This document shows positions 1 through 10,950 of a stretch of DNA of 64,000 nt, in pieces. A model generated the notes under the pieces. It made no database searches and was not told the origin of the DNA. It was given only the letters and a program-made list of their open reading frames with translations. A program made the translations under genes and the position numbers. The stretch comes from Acarospora socialis (lineage: Eukaryota > Ascomycota > Lecanoromycetes > Acarosporales > Acarosporaceae). Position 1 is the stretch's first letter, and every line of letters starts with the position of its first letter. The stretch lies in contig JAMYGW020000003.1 in the NCBI GenBank assembly GCA_025617375.2, forward strand, positions 496,001 to 560,000, written 5' to 3'.

Positions 1-698
1 GCTTTCGACGACCTGCCAGGTAGTAGGTTGGAGCGAAGCAGTAGAATGGTTTGCCGACATGCGCAATGTTACCTCACACGCCCGTCGCTAGTCCTCGTAG
101 AGTGCTTGATTGAGTTGCAGGAAGACGCTTACGGTGCTACTGGCGTTGAGCTTGGGGCAGTAAACACGCAGAGCATTTCCACAGCTTGTTAACGCCGTTA
201 TTGTGGGTCTTGTAGTTGCATTGAGTCGTTGATTCTCACAATGAATTTTGATTCCACCTTACCGGATGCCTTCAGATACAGTACGAGTACGAAGGTGAAT
301 AACAAAATTCTCCGCCACCCCAAGAAAAGTTTAGCGATAAATCCAACACCAACAAAGTCGTGGGGTGGCGGAGAATTCTGTTATTCGCCTTCGTACCTAC
401 CGTTATCTCGCTAACCGTGCCCACTACCGGAAAGGGAGGTGGCCGCAGAAAGTGGCGGCGCCCGAGCCTCAGAATTACCGTATGTACCACTTTATTAAGG
501 ATGGAACACGTCGCGCTGGTGAGAGATGCATTTAGAGAGAACGGCCCTTCTCTCAGTTCGGCTAGGTTTCGAGTATTTGCGGTCACAACGAACATCTTTA
601 TCGAGACGGAAAGACAATGTACACAACAGTATTACAGGTCAATTGACGGACAATATCCTGCTAAACCGGCCCTTGTGACCCTGGTCCCAAACGGGTCT
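1..698. other. Stretch with no supported gene
   Basis: GC content looks like that of the neighbouring gene DNA, so this is not part of an AT-rich island. Open frames exist on both strands (for example plus 360-809 and minus 272-595), but I recognise no domain and see no convincing exon structure. They overlap a hairpin at 287-396. The stretch probably holds the 3' flank of the acyl carrier protein gene and perhaps the edge of a gene outside the window. Confidence 0.5.
287..396. repeat. 36-bp inverted repeat (hairpin)
   Basis: Bases 287-322 and 361-396 are reverse complements over 36 positions with two mismatches, both transitions that still allow G-U pairing in RNA. The loop is 38 bases. The arms share the cores GTACGAAGG and TTCTCCGCCACCCC. 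I see no target duplication. It could be a miniature fold-back element or an RNA structure at the end of a transcript. Confidence 0.7.
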
Positions 699-1388
699 TC
701 AATGAGCTATGCATTTCACTTAGCAAGAAGACAACAGAAATGGGCTTGTTACGCAGCATACCGTCCGGCTGCGCGAGAATGTATTCCACTGCCTTGTCGA
801 CTGAAGTAGAGCGTTAGCGGCTGTACATAAAGCCAACACCACTCCGAAAAGGTCAACGTACCACTGTGAATTGCATCTGCTTCCTTATCCGGTATCTCAA
901 TACTGAATTCCTGTGGGGACTGTCAGCTCAAAGGCAGTCGTGGTGGTTGGACATTCCCAGACCTCCTCAATCGCCATTACTACCTCCACCGTATCTAGAC
1001 TGTCAAGGCCTAGGTCGTTGGAGAAATGCGACGTGTTCGACAGCTACAGTCTTCAGTACTATGATTGCAACATTGTGCAATGGCCTCGTACTTTTGAAGC
1101 ATCCGAAACCTATCAGCAATATTAGCAATTACTGCTGCCGTTAAGGATTGCGTTGATGGCTACTTTGTCAAAGTTCTTCAACAAGTCGATTATCCTTCCC
1201 TCAACTTCGTTCTTCGAGAGTCCTGTTGGCGCGGAATAATATCGGACAGCCGCTATGCTTGCTGCTGGGGCGAAGTGTGCTGATCGGACCACAGAGCTGG
1301 TAGTGCTTGGCCGGAAAATCGGGGCTCGTACGCAAGCTCCTGATCTCACAACTGACCGCGCGGACCTGACGACAGCTGCCCGTAACAT
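699..1388 (-). CDS. NDUFAB1: Mitochondrial acyl carrier protein (complex I-associated)
   Basis: Carries acyl chains for mitochondrial type II fatty-acid and lipoate synthesis, and in filamentous fungi and animals is also an accessory subunit of complex I. Six exons fit: 1388-1164, 1109-1092, 1043-963, 910-862, 800-762 and 706-699, giving 139 residues. An Arg/Ser/Ala-rich presequence of about 50 residues ends near RYYSAP. The phosphopantetheine serine is in the DSL motif (GLDSLDTVE), followed by the usual acidic helix ([12 protein letters not shown]). Exon 2 is an 18-bp microexon (VSDASK). The last exon supplies only 8 bases and restores the family ending DAH. The ATG at 1388 begins a good mitochondrial presequence. 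The gene is head-to-head with the complex I 23-kDa subunit. The splice model is inferred from the family; the domain assignment is secure. Confidence 0.9.
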
Positions 1389-1630
1389 TTTCAGATTGAG
1401 AAAAATGAGTGGAAACGGTGGATGGCGTCGCGTTGTAAAGTTTCTTGATAATGAAGTGCTGCTACGATGAGTGGTTTGGGTAACCTCAAGAGTCAGGCGA
1501 AGTCACGTGAACGGCACCTGTAACGAAGCGGCGGAGCGTCAATGGGCTCTCTTGCATACCGTAGTTCGTAAGAGACCTCGAACGCCACCCATACCGTTCG
1601 CCCTTCTGTCCAAGCAAGCTAACTCACAGA
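1389..1630. promoter_or_regulatory. Divergent promoter between two complex I genes
   Basis: The 242 bases separate the ATG of the acyl carrier protein gene (minus) from that of the 23-kDa complex I subunit gene (plus), so both promoters and 5' leaders must share them. A perfect palindrome TCACGTGA lies at 1503-1510; its CACGTG core (1504-1509) is the E-box bound by Cbf1-type bHLH factors in yeasts. Use of this site here is inference. Confidence 0.55.
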
Positions 1631-2440
1631 ATGGCCTCAAGAAAACCTGCGACGGCTCTCTGGGGGCATTGCCGACCGTCCGCAACGCTTACCAAGTCTC
1701 CCTTTCACTCACGACCGTACCCTCTCAGCCCCATGGCCGCCTTTTCCTCCAGCGTCTTCCGCGCAGCAACACCTGCAGGACCTCCGCCACAAGGCTTCCG
1801 ATTACCAACGAAAGAACGCTGGGATGAGCGCAAAGAGTCTTCCTTGGATAACGCCGGCAAATATTTCCTGTTGACCGAGATGTTCAGGGGGATGTATGTC
1901 GTTCTGGAACAGTTCTTCAGACCTCCGTAAGTCACGGATGATCCCATGACGGTCCGCTTCGTCGAGGTTGACAGGGCTCAACATCAGGTACACAATCTAC
2001 TATCCCTTCGAAAAAGGTCCCATCTCGCCACGATTCCGCGGCGAGCATGCTCTACGACGATATCCGACAGGTGAAGAACGATGCATCGCTTGCAAGCTCT
2101 GTGAGGCTGTTTGCCCTGCCCTTGCCATCACGATCGAGGCCGAGGAGCGGGAAGATGGAAGCAGGAGGACCACGAGATATGACATAGACATGACGAAATG
2201 TATCTACTGTGGCTACTGTCAAGAGAGTTGTCCGGTTGACGCGATCGTCGAGTGTGAGTCCCACGCGAGAGATGTCGACACCACTACATACGCTGACGAT
2301 CAATGACAGCCCCCAACGCTGAGTACGCCACCGAAACACGGGAGGAGCTGTTGTACAATAAGGAGAAGCTGTTGGCGAATGGTGACAAATGGGAACCCGA
2401 ATTGGCCGCTGTTGCAAGAGCAGATGCACCGTACAGGTGA
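1631..2440 (+). CDS. NDUFS8: NADH:ubiquinone oxidoreductase 23-kDa Fe-S subunit (TYKY)
   Basis: Core subunit of the peripheral arm of complex I; it binds clusters N6a and N6b that pass electrons towards ubiquinone. Exons 1631-1926, 1988-2253 and 2310-2440 join in frame to give 230 residues, near the usual fungal size. The N-terminus is a basic, Ser-rich mitochondrial presequence. Residues around [10 protein letters not shown] precede two classic 4Fe-4S motifs, [12 protein letters not shown] and [12 protein letters not shown]. The C-terminus (family-typical [11 protein letters not shown]) is recovered only if the third exon is used. Introns have GTAAGT and GTGAGT donors. The ATG at 1631 is the only one that gives a full presequence. 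The gene diverges from the acyl carrier protein gene and converges on RRP14. Confidence 0.95.
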
Positions 2441-2981
2441 GGTGGACTTCGTGATATCCCTGCGGTTCGATGGTCGTAGAGATGTATTTACTCAATTTGA
2501 CTTATCAATATGAACCTACCATTTCTCTTGACAGATAACCCCGCGCTTGGGCCCAGGTCATTTCGTTGCATTTATACGGTGACTGGGACCCCCGATATGG
2601 GGAGTAAAGGGAGTATCTACTACTGGTCGTGACTTAATCATAGCCTATGGTTTTTATATGGAACGCAATTAGTGTTTTAACACACAAGTAATCACTATCA
2701 CAAAAGGCCTTTCTGTTCGATGATCGCGGTTAACGGTTACGACTCTATTGCATACCACCGCTATAATATCACCCCTTTCTATTTCGTAGCAAGTACCACC
2801 TTGATTGGTAGAATAAATCGTCCCGTAAAGGTGCGGGAAGACGAAAGTCAATAATACGGCGCATTGACCAAATCGAACGTCTGTAGAGACGACTGATATC
2901 GTCATCAGAAACAAACAGGTACAGATGCCAGCAAACCAACCATATGTATAATAAGAAGTCCAGTTAGAGGATCGAAATCCC
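2441..2981. other. Convergent intergenic stretch
   Basis: These 541 bases lie between the 3' ends of the complex I 23-kDa gene (plus) and RRP14 (minus), so they should contain both transcript ends. A minus open frame at 2669-3004 has no recognisable feature and overlaps the RRP14 3' end. I see no other gene. Confidence 0.5.
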
Positions 2982-4711
2982 TCAGCCTTTCCGAGGCCCT
3001 CCACCTCCCACCTTCGCTCTGAAACTCCCCTCGAACCCTGGTCTGGGTTTCGGTCTGGAGTGCTTCGCCCCTTTGGTGCCTTTGTTCTTCTTTCCTTTCA
3101 TCCCTTTTTCGTCCCTCCTCTTTTTCAGATTGTCATCTCTCTTCCTCTGCCTCATTGCCTTGCCCTTTTCCACACCCTCTAGCCTTTCCTTCCACTCCTT
3201 TTCGCTCTTCTGCTTTGCCTTCTCCTTCCGCTTCAATGTCTTCTTGAGCAGTGTTGTATTATCTCGGACTCGTTCTCCATGAGCATGTTTGCGAGCATTG
3301 AGCCAGACTTCTTTCTCGTCGATATCGGCACGCTTCGCTTCATCAAGACCATTAAGGCGCTGTTGCTTCCTTTCCACGGCCTTGATGGAGGTCAGAGGAT
3401 CCTGTGGTCCTCTCCGCTTTCGAGGATCAAGCAACGTTGACAGCGTAGCGTCCATGAGCTCACCGTCATCAAATGTGACTCTCCCAAAGGAGAGATTACT
3501 CTCAGGTCGGAGAATATTCGGTCGTAAGGGTCCAGGGTCGGAAACGGAAGCCGGAGAGGTCTTTGACGCCAGCGAACCCTCCCTTTTGCTCTGTTCCTCC
3601 TGCTTTGTCCTTTGTCGAAGCTCTTTTTTGTGCGCTCGACGTTGCTCTTCCTTGCGTCGACGTGCTTCCATGAGCTCCTGTCGGTTCCTCGCCGGATTGC
3701 CATTGAGACCGTCTGCCTTTCTTGCAGCACGCAAGTCTTCGATACGTCTTTGCAATCGAGCTTTCAGCTCGGCCGGGTCGACCTTAGCTTTCGCCTTTGC
3801 GTCCAGCGGTCGTTTGGCCACATCACCCGACAGGGGAGGTACAATGGAGGAAATTGACGATGTGCCGGAGTGGCCAGGAGATACATCAAAGGCGGAAGAC
3901 CCGGGCTGTGACGAGGGTGAAATCGTAGCCAGCGATTGGCGGCTCACTTCCGCAAGGATCTCGTCGACTTCTATATGGTCAAGCTCTACAACGTCGTCTG
4001 CAACAGAAGATAATCTATCGACGGTCCCATACTGAGTGTAGCCTACTTCCGTGGCAAGCGCTGTTCCTCCTTTCGTCCATGGCCTGTCCACTTGGTGCTT
4101 CATTTCCACGGCCGCTTTCTTTGCTTTTTTGCGCTCCATGTTCTCTTTCCGCCTGGCTGGTTTGGCAATTCTCTGCCCATTCACGTCCGGTGCTTGAAGA
4201 GGGGTCTCCTCGGCAGCTTCAACCACCTGGTGTGTCTTCTCCGCCCGCTTTTGCTTCTTTTGCATCTTTCCCGCAGCTCGCAGGCCTTCCCTAGGCTGTT
4301 CTGTACCTACGACATCGCCTCGTGATTCATCGTCTTCGTCACGCTTACGCTTGAGCGCTTTTGCGTCCATAACGTCCTTTGCGGTCTTAGCGTTCTCAGG
4401 GTCTAGCTTGGCCCGTTTAGCATTTCGCGCCTCTTCCTTCGTCTGCTTCTTCCGTTGCCACTGATCCTGGGTTCAAGATCTATCATTAACGAACCAGGCC
4501 TCCAGTCATTGGTCTTGCCATAGAGATATGGCTCCTTACACTAGTGTCTTCACCGTAGTATAACTTGGCGGGTATCAACTGCAATAACCCATCAAAAGCT
4601 TTGGCATGACTCCTCAATCGTTCCTACACTTACCATCCTTAGTATTGGCATCTCTAGAGGAGATTGAAGTGGGGTAAACTGCGGAGCGCGCACCTCTAAC
4701 GTGTCCGACAT
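2982..4711 (-). CDS. RRP14: Ribosomal RNA-processing protein 14 (SURF6 family)
   Basis: Nucleolar protein needed for pre-rRNA processing of both subunits. Three exons fit: 4711-4694 (18 bp, MSDTLE), 4623-4540 and 4466-2982, giving 528 residues. The second exon encodes the N-terminal Rrp14 motif (HAKAFDGLLQLIPAKLYY), which continues into DQWQRKKQTKEEA in exon 3. The C-terminal half is the SURF6 domain: GRVTFDDGELMDA near residue 355, then a long Lys/Arg/Glu-rich helix and a basic GFEGSFRAKVGGGGPRKG tail. The middle is low-complexity and very basic, as in the family. A start at the in-frame ATG at 4370 would lose the conserved N-terminal motif, so the spliced start is preferred. Confidence 0.9.
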
Positions 4712-5321
4712 CTTTCCAGTTCGTTCAACCGTATGTTGAACACCTTCCTAGTAAAAACGTTGACCCTGCCGAGCTGAGCATGTAAAGAGGTGATGTTGGT
4801 GCAAACGTCGATCCGGCATTTGCAAAGAGCAGTGGTTAGGAAGGTACAAGGGTTCGAGATGTTGACAATACTAAATCTTTAGGTAGCGAATGTGGGTGCA
4901 AGCTGAAATCTTGGCGACACTAGTATGTTGCGGTAAGCGGGATATGCTCACAAAATCGCAGTCAAATTCAAACTTGTAACCCATCGTCTTGCCTTACCTA
5001 AGTGGCGAACTCGCTGTATATAATCTACATGTAGGATTGTTCCATTGAGGTTTCTTGGTATACTACTCTGAAAAGCACGGGTTGGTCCAGGTCGACTGAG
5101 GCGTCTAGAGATGCTCCATATTCCAACGGCAGTCCTTGACCATATCACCATTGTCCAGTGTCATTTGGGTTGCCAAATATGGGGCGAGAAGCTGATTACC
5201 AATGAACCTCCTGAAGGAACAGAGATAGCTTGGAGACAAGTTGCCTGTTATAGTACAAATCGCGCATACATCTGGCCCAATATGCTCCTCCGGCGTGTGA
5301 TTACTGTATGACGATGCTTGA
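4712..5321. other. Tandem intergenic stretch upstream of RRP14
   Basis: The 610 bases hold the RRP14 promoter side (near 4712) and the SMC6 3' end (near 5321), both genes on the minus strand. Short open frames (4948-5151 minus, 5111-5311 plus) show no family features. I see no tRNA or other RNA gene. Confidence 0.5.
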
Positions 5322-8300
5322 CTAAGTCGCAAAAGGTAAGGTTGTCTGGCCACGCTCCGGATCACTCAGTCTATCCCAAACGTCAACTCTAAGTCAGAGT
5401 AATCGAGCACGCGGTTAGCTTACTTGATGATTTTTACATCAGCGGCAACATCCACGTTGCCCATTGACTGAGGTGTGATAAGAATGTATTGCCGACCTGG
5501 GGACCGCCTCGCCGCGCCGATCTATTGAATGTTAAGTTGCTAGTCGAGCTCACTACCGGGACGTCCTTACCATCATTCTCATACTTACGTCCCGGTTGAC
5601 GTTGTCCATGAACACGTCACTAACGCCGTTAGTCAAGGGCACGGAGATTGGGCCGGGTATCAACCCACAATTCATCCAGACATCTAATGGGGGAGCCCAT
5701 TGCTTCCCATAACGAAAGTAATAGGCAGATGGTGGAAAAGGATTTCTCTCCGCCAGACAGAGTTTTGGTTTGCCGACCTCTTCCATCTCTGGTCTCATCT
5801 GGCTCGACCTGTCCATGACCATCAGGGATGTGAGCTTGTAGGATGGAGCTGTATGTATAATGCTTACATGTAGATCTAGAATTCGACGTTGATGATCTGT
5901 TTTTAAGGACCCACGAAAACTCCTCTCGCTCAGAAGGTACGTGAATTGCGATCTCGCCCGCGCTGAGATATACCTCCTGAACTTGCGCCATCGATCTTGG
6001 CGGTCGATCAGAGCGGACTTGAGTAACTGGGTGAGGAGTCAGTACAGAGTATAATAACCCCAGTAGCTCTCTTGTTGTACTTGTGCTAGTTCCTCCAGAT
6101 CTCCAACCTGCTTCTTCGCAGTCTTAAAAGCGACATGAGCAGCTGTCGCTTGCTCGGCAATTTCTTGCGGATCGCCGCCAATCCTGCGTTGTTATTAGCC
6201 TACGACTCGAGGTAAAAAGAGCAGCTGAAAACCACGTACTGTCTCTGGTACTCATCTAGCTCATGATTCAATCTCTCGAGCTTCTTTTCCAGACTGTCAG
6301 GTGTCTCTCCGCCGTCGACTGTTACTCGCAGAGACACCCTACTGGCCTTATCGGTAAAGTCCTGCACCCGGGCAAGCATACCTTGCTGCTTCTTTTCGAT
6401 GACGCATTTATCGCGTTTGGCATCGTCGATACGCTGAAATGCTTCATTCTTCTCGTAGAGAGCAGTTTGTCTTTGTGTGGACGCTTTAGACACTGTGGCC
6501 TGGGCTTTTTTGGCCTTGAACTCGGCCTCCGCCACGGCTTGACGCTTGACTTGCAATTGTTCTCCGATCTGTTTGACTTTCTCCCTGGACTTGTCAATTT
6601 CATTAACGGAGTCCTGATAAGATCCCTCGTAGATCTTCTTCTCTTCTTCGGCTTCTTGAAGATTGACTTGGAGCAAATCAAGATGACCTTCCTCAACCTT
6701 GTCCTGCTCTAGTGCTTCCCGCATCTTGCCCAAGTCGTCATCTGCTTTTTGCTTCTCGATCTGAAGAGTTGTGTGCTGTCTGTGATATCTCATAATGGCT
6801 TGCTCACATTTCCTTATGCTGCCCTGCAGATCTCTTTGACGGAACTCGAGCTCGCTGAGGTCGCGCTTGAGGCGCTCTACAGTATCTCGCTGAATGCTTA
6901 AGTTTGGCATTAGTATGTTACGGCTTGTCTTGTATCATGACTAACCTTATCTGGGATTCAATGTCTGTTTTCATGCGAGGCCTCCCCTGAAAAGGTGGGA
7001 TTGGAGCGCTGGTTGGGTCCCCTCCACGGCCGTAACCCCATCGTATACCCCAACCAGGCTTTCTATCGTTCACCGAGAAGCATTGCTTGACATTCCGCAG
7101 TTTTCCGCCGTCGTGCATTATATTTTGGGCCTGCGGCCGATTCTCGATCAAAAGAGTTTGGTCGATTCCCTGGTTGATGACCAGTTGTTTCCGCACGAGG
7201 TCATTATCAATCTGCTTCGGGTTAGCAGTAGAGTGGTAGCCCATCATAGGGAGCACAGACCTCTACGACCCTCAGAGTCGTGTCGAAGGAAGCATCTGGC
7301 TCATTATTCGTGGTGTCTATAGGATGGTGGTTGCCTATGAGAATAGGACAAGAGCTAACGGCTTCAGCATAAAGCTCCACTATCACCAAGGTACACGGAC
7401 ATACCAATTTACTCGTTGCATCAAGCGGGACAGAGATGATTGATCTTGTTTGCTTGTCACGATGAAGCTGTTCAATGTCGCACCGAAGGATTTTTCGAGG
7501 ATATTCGACCACACAGGCTTGAGCAATCGGACGTGGTTACCGATGGGTCCCACGGGCTTTTCTCGGAAACCATCATCCTGCTGTATTGCACGGAGTAGCC
7601 GTGGCATGTTTTCATGGTAAGTCCCTTGCTGTTGCCCATGATCTCTCATAAGACTCCGTAGCTGGTTCTCAGATTGCTGTACCTCGCTTCTCTTCTGGTC
7701 AAGGAGTCCTTTGGCAACTCCAAACTCGGTTTGGGCCCGCTTCTTGTCGTCCTCCAGAGCGCCGAAGCGCCTGGTGTGTTCTTCATATCGGCTTGATGCC
7801 TCCTCGGCCGCTGATGCCTGCTGCTCAATTTCAGCAAGCCTTCTATTATGTATGCCACCGTCTGCTTCCCCAAGTCGTCTGCGTTCCTCTGCGATGTCGT
7901 GCTTCACTTTGACGATACTCGCGTTTGCAATCTTCAGGTGGTCTCGGATTTTCCGCTGTTCGGACTGCAGAAGCTCTCGATTAGGTTTTGACACGTTAGT
8001 CGAGGGGATGTAATACTCGCCAGCAGAGCTCCACTATCCACTTTGGCCTTTTCGAATTCCTCCTTCGTCCGGTCCTCTTCCTCCTTAACGGGCACCAGAC
8101 TTTCCCTGGCTATGTTCGCAGCTTCTGTTGCTCTCTCGAAAGCTTGGTCGGTCGCTTCAAACGCCTCGTCAGCCGCCCTCGCACCTGCCTCTGCCTTCGC
8201 TATACCTCCGTCTGCTTCAGATAGTTCTCGATTATAAGTCTCCAGGATCTGCTCCTGTTGCTCTACTTGAGCCCATGCCATTTGGCGCCCCAAACCTCTG

Positions 8301-9404
8301 ATTCTATCTCTAAGTGAATTTTGTTTATCAGACATCGCCAGTCGTCTCTTGGCCTTGTCCGCACGACTCTCAAGAACATTGATATCGTCCATTTTGACCT
8401 GCAGCTTGTTCTCAATGCTGTCAATGATTTCCGTCAACAGCTGATAATCCAGGTCGAGCTGTTCGAGCTGGACCCCCTTCACGAAGAATTTATATTTATC
8501 TCGGGGTGAGGAACTATTGAGGAATTGCCTGGACATATCTTGTGTCAGGACGTTCATCGGATTGTCGATTTGTAAAGCGAAATAGTCGCATATTTCCTCT
8601 AGGTCCGCCTTCTTCGTAGAGATTACCCGGCCGGAGGCGCTCTTGAGTTTGAAGCCGCTAGTACCAGCTACGGAGAAGTGTCTCTCGACGACTATAGAGT
8701 CACCGTACACATCTTGCTGATACGCAGTGTGACCCTGATTCTTGAGCTTGACAATCAACGTAGACGAGCTAAACTCATCAGCACGTAAATCACCTTCGCC
8801 CGGAAACTGACTCACTCCTGTCCTTCCTTGACAAAGCTCTTTAGACTCTGACCGCGATTTGTTGCGGTAGCTTTACCCCCAAGACATAAGGTAATGGCGG
8901 TGAGAACCGCACTTTTCCCGCTTCCATTATGGCCTATGATGAAGTTGATAAGAGGCCCCAGAGCGACATGTAGCTTGGTATGGCACATGAAATTGATGCA
9001 AGTTACCGACTCAATGATGGCGTTCTCTGCTGGCATATTGTCCATGATCCGCTGATTCTTCTGCCTGATGATCTGCGTCGCCCGCATCGTATCCAGGTCC
9101 TCATCCACCAGATCTCTGAAGCCTGCATCTCGTCGTCTTTCGTAGTCTCCGCTCTCATCGTAGTCCCCTTGAAACCCATCCACCTGCCCCTCATCCTCAC
9201 TGTTATTGGGTCTCGGAGAAGGGTCGTCAGCGTAAGAGTGTGTCTCGGAGATGCGTGCCTTCTTCCTCTATTAAATCGTCAGTAAGAGGTATAGATTGAC
9301 TTCCACAGCAAGCTCACTGGATCCCGTGACAGATGTGCATAGCTGTTGTCATTCGACTGATCGCCAATAACGGTATCTGTCCGATGCCGCTTGACTGGGG
9401 CCAT
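5322..9404 (-). CDS. SMC6: Structural maintenance of chromosomes protein 6 (SMC5/6 complex)
   Basis: ATPase of the SMC5/6 complex, which acts in recombination repair and replication-fork stability. Thirteen exons join in frame: 9404-9318, 9267-8816, 8768-8017, 7975-7405, 7354-7261, 7211-6946, 6896-6240, 6183-6081, 6026-5868, 5808-5669, 5619-5571, 5521-5424 and 5370-5322, for 1158 residues. Walker A GHNGSGKS is at about residues 141-148. The C-terminal ATPase half has the ABC signature LSGGEKS near 1064 and Walker B CLDEFDVF, followed by [13 protein letters not shown]. Long coiled coils surround a hinge-like middle ([12 protein letters not shown]). The frame upstream of the ATG at 9404 reaches a stop with no earlier Met, which fixes the start. 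The 41-bp intron 7976-8016 is the shortest and least certain. All key motifs are intact. Confidence 0.95.
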
Positions 9405-9458
9405 TCCTTCTGCGACAGGTTTGCTTTGCAATCTCAAGAGCTTGCTGGGTATCTCGTG

Positions 9459-9496
9459 ACGCGTGAACGCGTTAGAGTACCCTAAAGGGTACGCGT
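9459..9496. promoter_or_regulatory. Cluster of three ACGCGT (MCB-like) boxes upstream of SMC6
   Basis: Perfect ACGCGT hexamers occur at 9459-9464, 9467-9472 and 9491-9496, that is 55-92 bases upstream of the SMC6 start codon. ACGCGT is the MluI cell-cycle box bound by MBF (Mbp1/Res-type factors) in yeasts, where it drives G1/S expression of replication and repair genes. That fits an SMC6 promoter, but the function here is inference. Confidence 0.6.
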
Positions 9497-9532
9497 TAAG
9501 GTGCCTCTCTAAGGTAGGTAGGTACTAACGTA

Positions 9533-9963
9533 TTAGCCGGTTACTCGAGCCAGCCATCTAAGCGAGCCACCTCAAAATCCCATACAAATCACAAATAATT
9601 CAAAATTCAACAACTTCATAATATCAACTTCAGAATGTCTGAAATTTAGTTATATGATAAAATTAATATAATTTTACATATAAACAACAGTGAGAAGCTT
9701 AACATCTATTGTGTAGAATAAAATATAAATATTTCATAAAATACTGTAAATAACACTACTCTGTATTATCAACTTACTTTATAGAATAAATAATGATTCA
9801 TATTGTGAATAATATATATATAGATGATTTCTACAATCATTTAACAGTCTAAATTTCTAGATTTATATATGAAAGTTGTGAAGTTATAGCATTTCAAAAA
9901 TTCTGATTTTTACAGGGTTTTTTTGATGACTTGTCTAGATGGCTGACTCAAGTAACTGGTTAA
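9533..9963. mobile_element. Miniature inverted-repeat element, TA target duplication (copy 1)
   Basis: A 431-bp non-coding element flanked by TA (9531-9532 and 9964-9965). Its ends are inverted repeats: TTAGCCGGTTACTCGAG on the left and the complement of CTCAAGTAACTGGTTAA on the right. The interior aligns in reverse complement with the element at 17419-17859. The TA duplication suggests a Tc1/mariner-type mover. The left terminal repeat keeps CpG sites and normal GC, while the rest is AT-rich, so the RIP border lies inside the first 50 bases. Confidence 0.8.
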
Positions 9964-10025
9964 TACATTAAATAGGTACTAGGTAGGTACTGTTTGTTCA
10001 TGAGTATTTTTTTGACAAATTACAA

Positions 10026-10326
10026 TTAACTACTCTAAAACATGTTTTTTCTTGCTTTTATCACTCTCATTTGTGATATATAACTTTCATCTACTTCATT
10101 GCATCTACCTCTCACTAAGACTGAAGTTTTAAAATTCAACATAAGCATTAGACATTCATTTAGATGCAAGTCTTGATGTAAGTCAAGATGTTAATTTAGA
10201 CATAAGTTTAGACATGAGTCTAAACATGATTCAGTCTTATAGTGAGAGATAGATGCATGAGATAGACAAAAGTTATATCACAAGTGAGAATGATAAAAGT
10301 GAGAAAACATGTTCTAAAGTAGTTAA
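10026..10326. repeat. Fold-back (palindromic) repeat of about 300 bp
   Basis: The left arm (about 10026-10125) and right arm (about 10230-10326) are near reverse complements over about 100 bp, with outer ends TTAACTACT and AGTAGTTAA. The roughly 105-bp spacer is itself rich in TAGACAT/TAAGTC-type repeats. There is no coding capacity. Its right end runs straight into the 9-bp duplication of the large inverted-end transposon, so it predates that insertion. The family is unknown. Confidence 0.7.
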
Positions 10327-10332
10327 TAGTAA

Positions 10333-10413
10333 GAGTAAAAGACTCAGATAGTTCATGCAACTGTATAAAAGACTTTTATGATTCATGCAAGTTAGAAAAG
10401 ACTTAGATAGTCA
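10333..10413 (+). repeat. Left terminal inverted repeat of the large DNA transposon
   Basis: Matches the reverse complement of 41608-41688 with mostly C/T and G/A differences. Internally it carries a repeated motif of about 30 bases built from AAAAGACT and CATGCAA, a possible subterminal transposase-binding array. Confidence 0.75.
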
Positions 10414-10756
10414 CATGTTCAAAATTAATAGTAGCATATATATAGAACAATGTTTATAGAACTTAGAAATTGAAAATAATACTATTAATACTAAAACTAA
10501 TACTAATGATGAGATCTTCAATATGTAAAAACATTATGCTCAAACTCTTTACACATACTGTCAAAAGTGAACACCACACTTTAATCATGCTAATCATGAG
10601 TTATATTTCTAACACATACTATAGAAATGTAAAACTATCATTTAATTTTCTATTATGAATCTCATATTTTTCTGATGTAATTTCTGAGATATTTAAGTCT
10701 TTTCTGTCTGTATTTGTTTTTTTTTAGATTTCTTTTAAGACACATGAATATAAAAG

Positions 10757-10950
10757 TGTAAGTTCACTCTGATTTGTGAAGAGCTAGAACTTTCTTGTGA
10801 GATCTTGTGTAACTAGTATGCTTAGTAAGTTGATCTTTGCAAAGAGATAAAAGTGCACACTTTTTCTTTTGCAAAGACTAGCAACAATTCTATCTATACA
10901 TCTCAACTCTTAAAGTTCATTATCATATAACTGTCAAGATCAGTCTCACA
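10757..10950 (+). repeat. 5' LTR of Gypsy A
   Basis: 194 bp, TG...CA ends, same length as its partner at 24519-24712 and preceded by AAAAG at 10752-10756. Confidence 0.85.

Noticed and set aside
360-809. 149-codon plus-strand frame as a gene
   Set aside because: It runs over one hairpin arm and over the 3' exons of the acyl carrier protein gene on the other strand, with no recognisable domain.
3289-4035. 248-codon plus-strand frame
   Set aside because: It is the Ser/Arg-rich shadow of the Lys/Glu/Arg-rich RRP14 coding exon.
2982-4370. RRP14 as a single-exon gene starting at 4370
   Set aside because: The conserved N-terminal Rrp14 motif lies upstream and joins in frame through two canonical introns.
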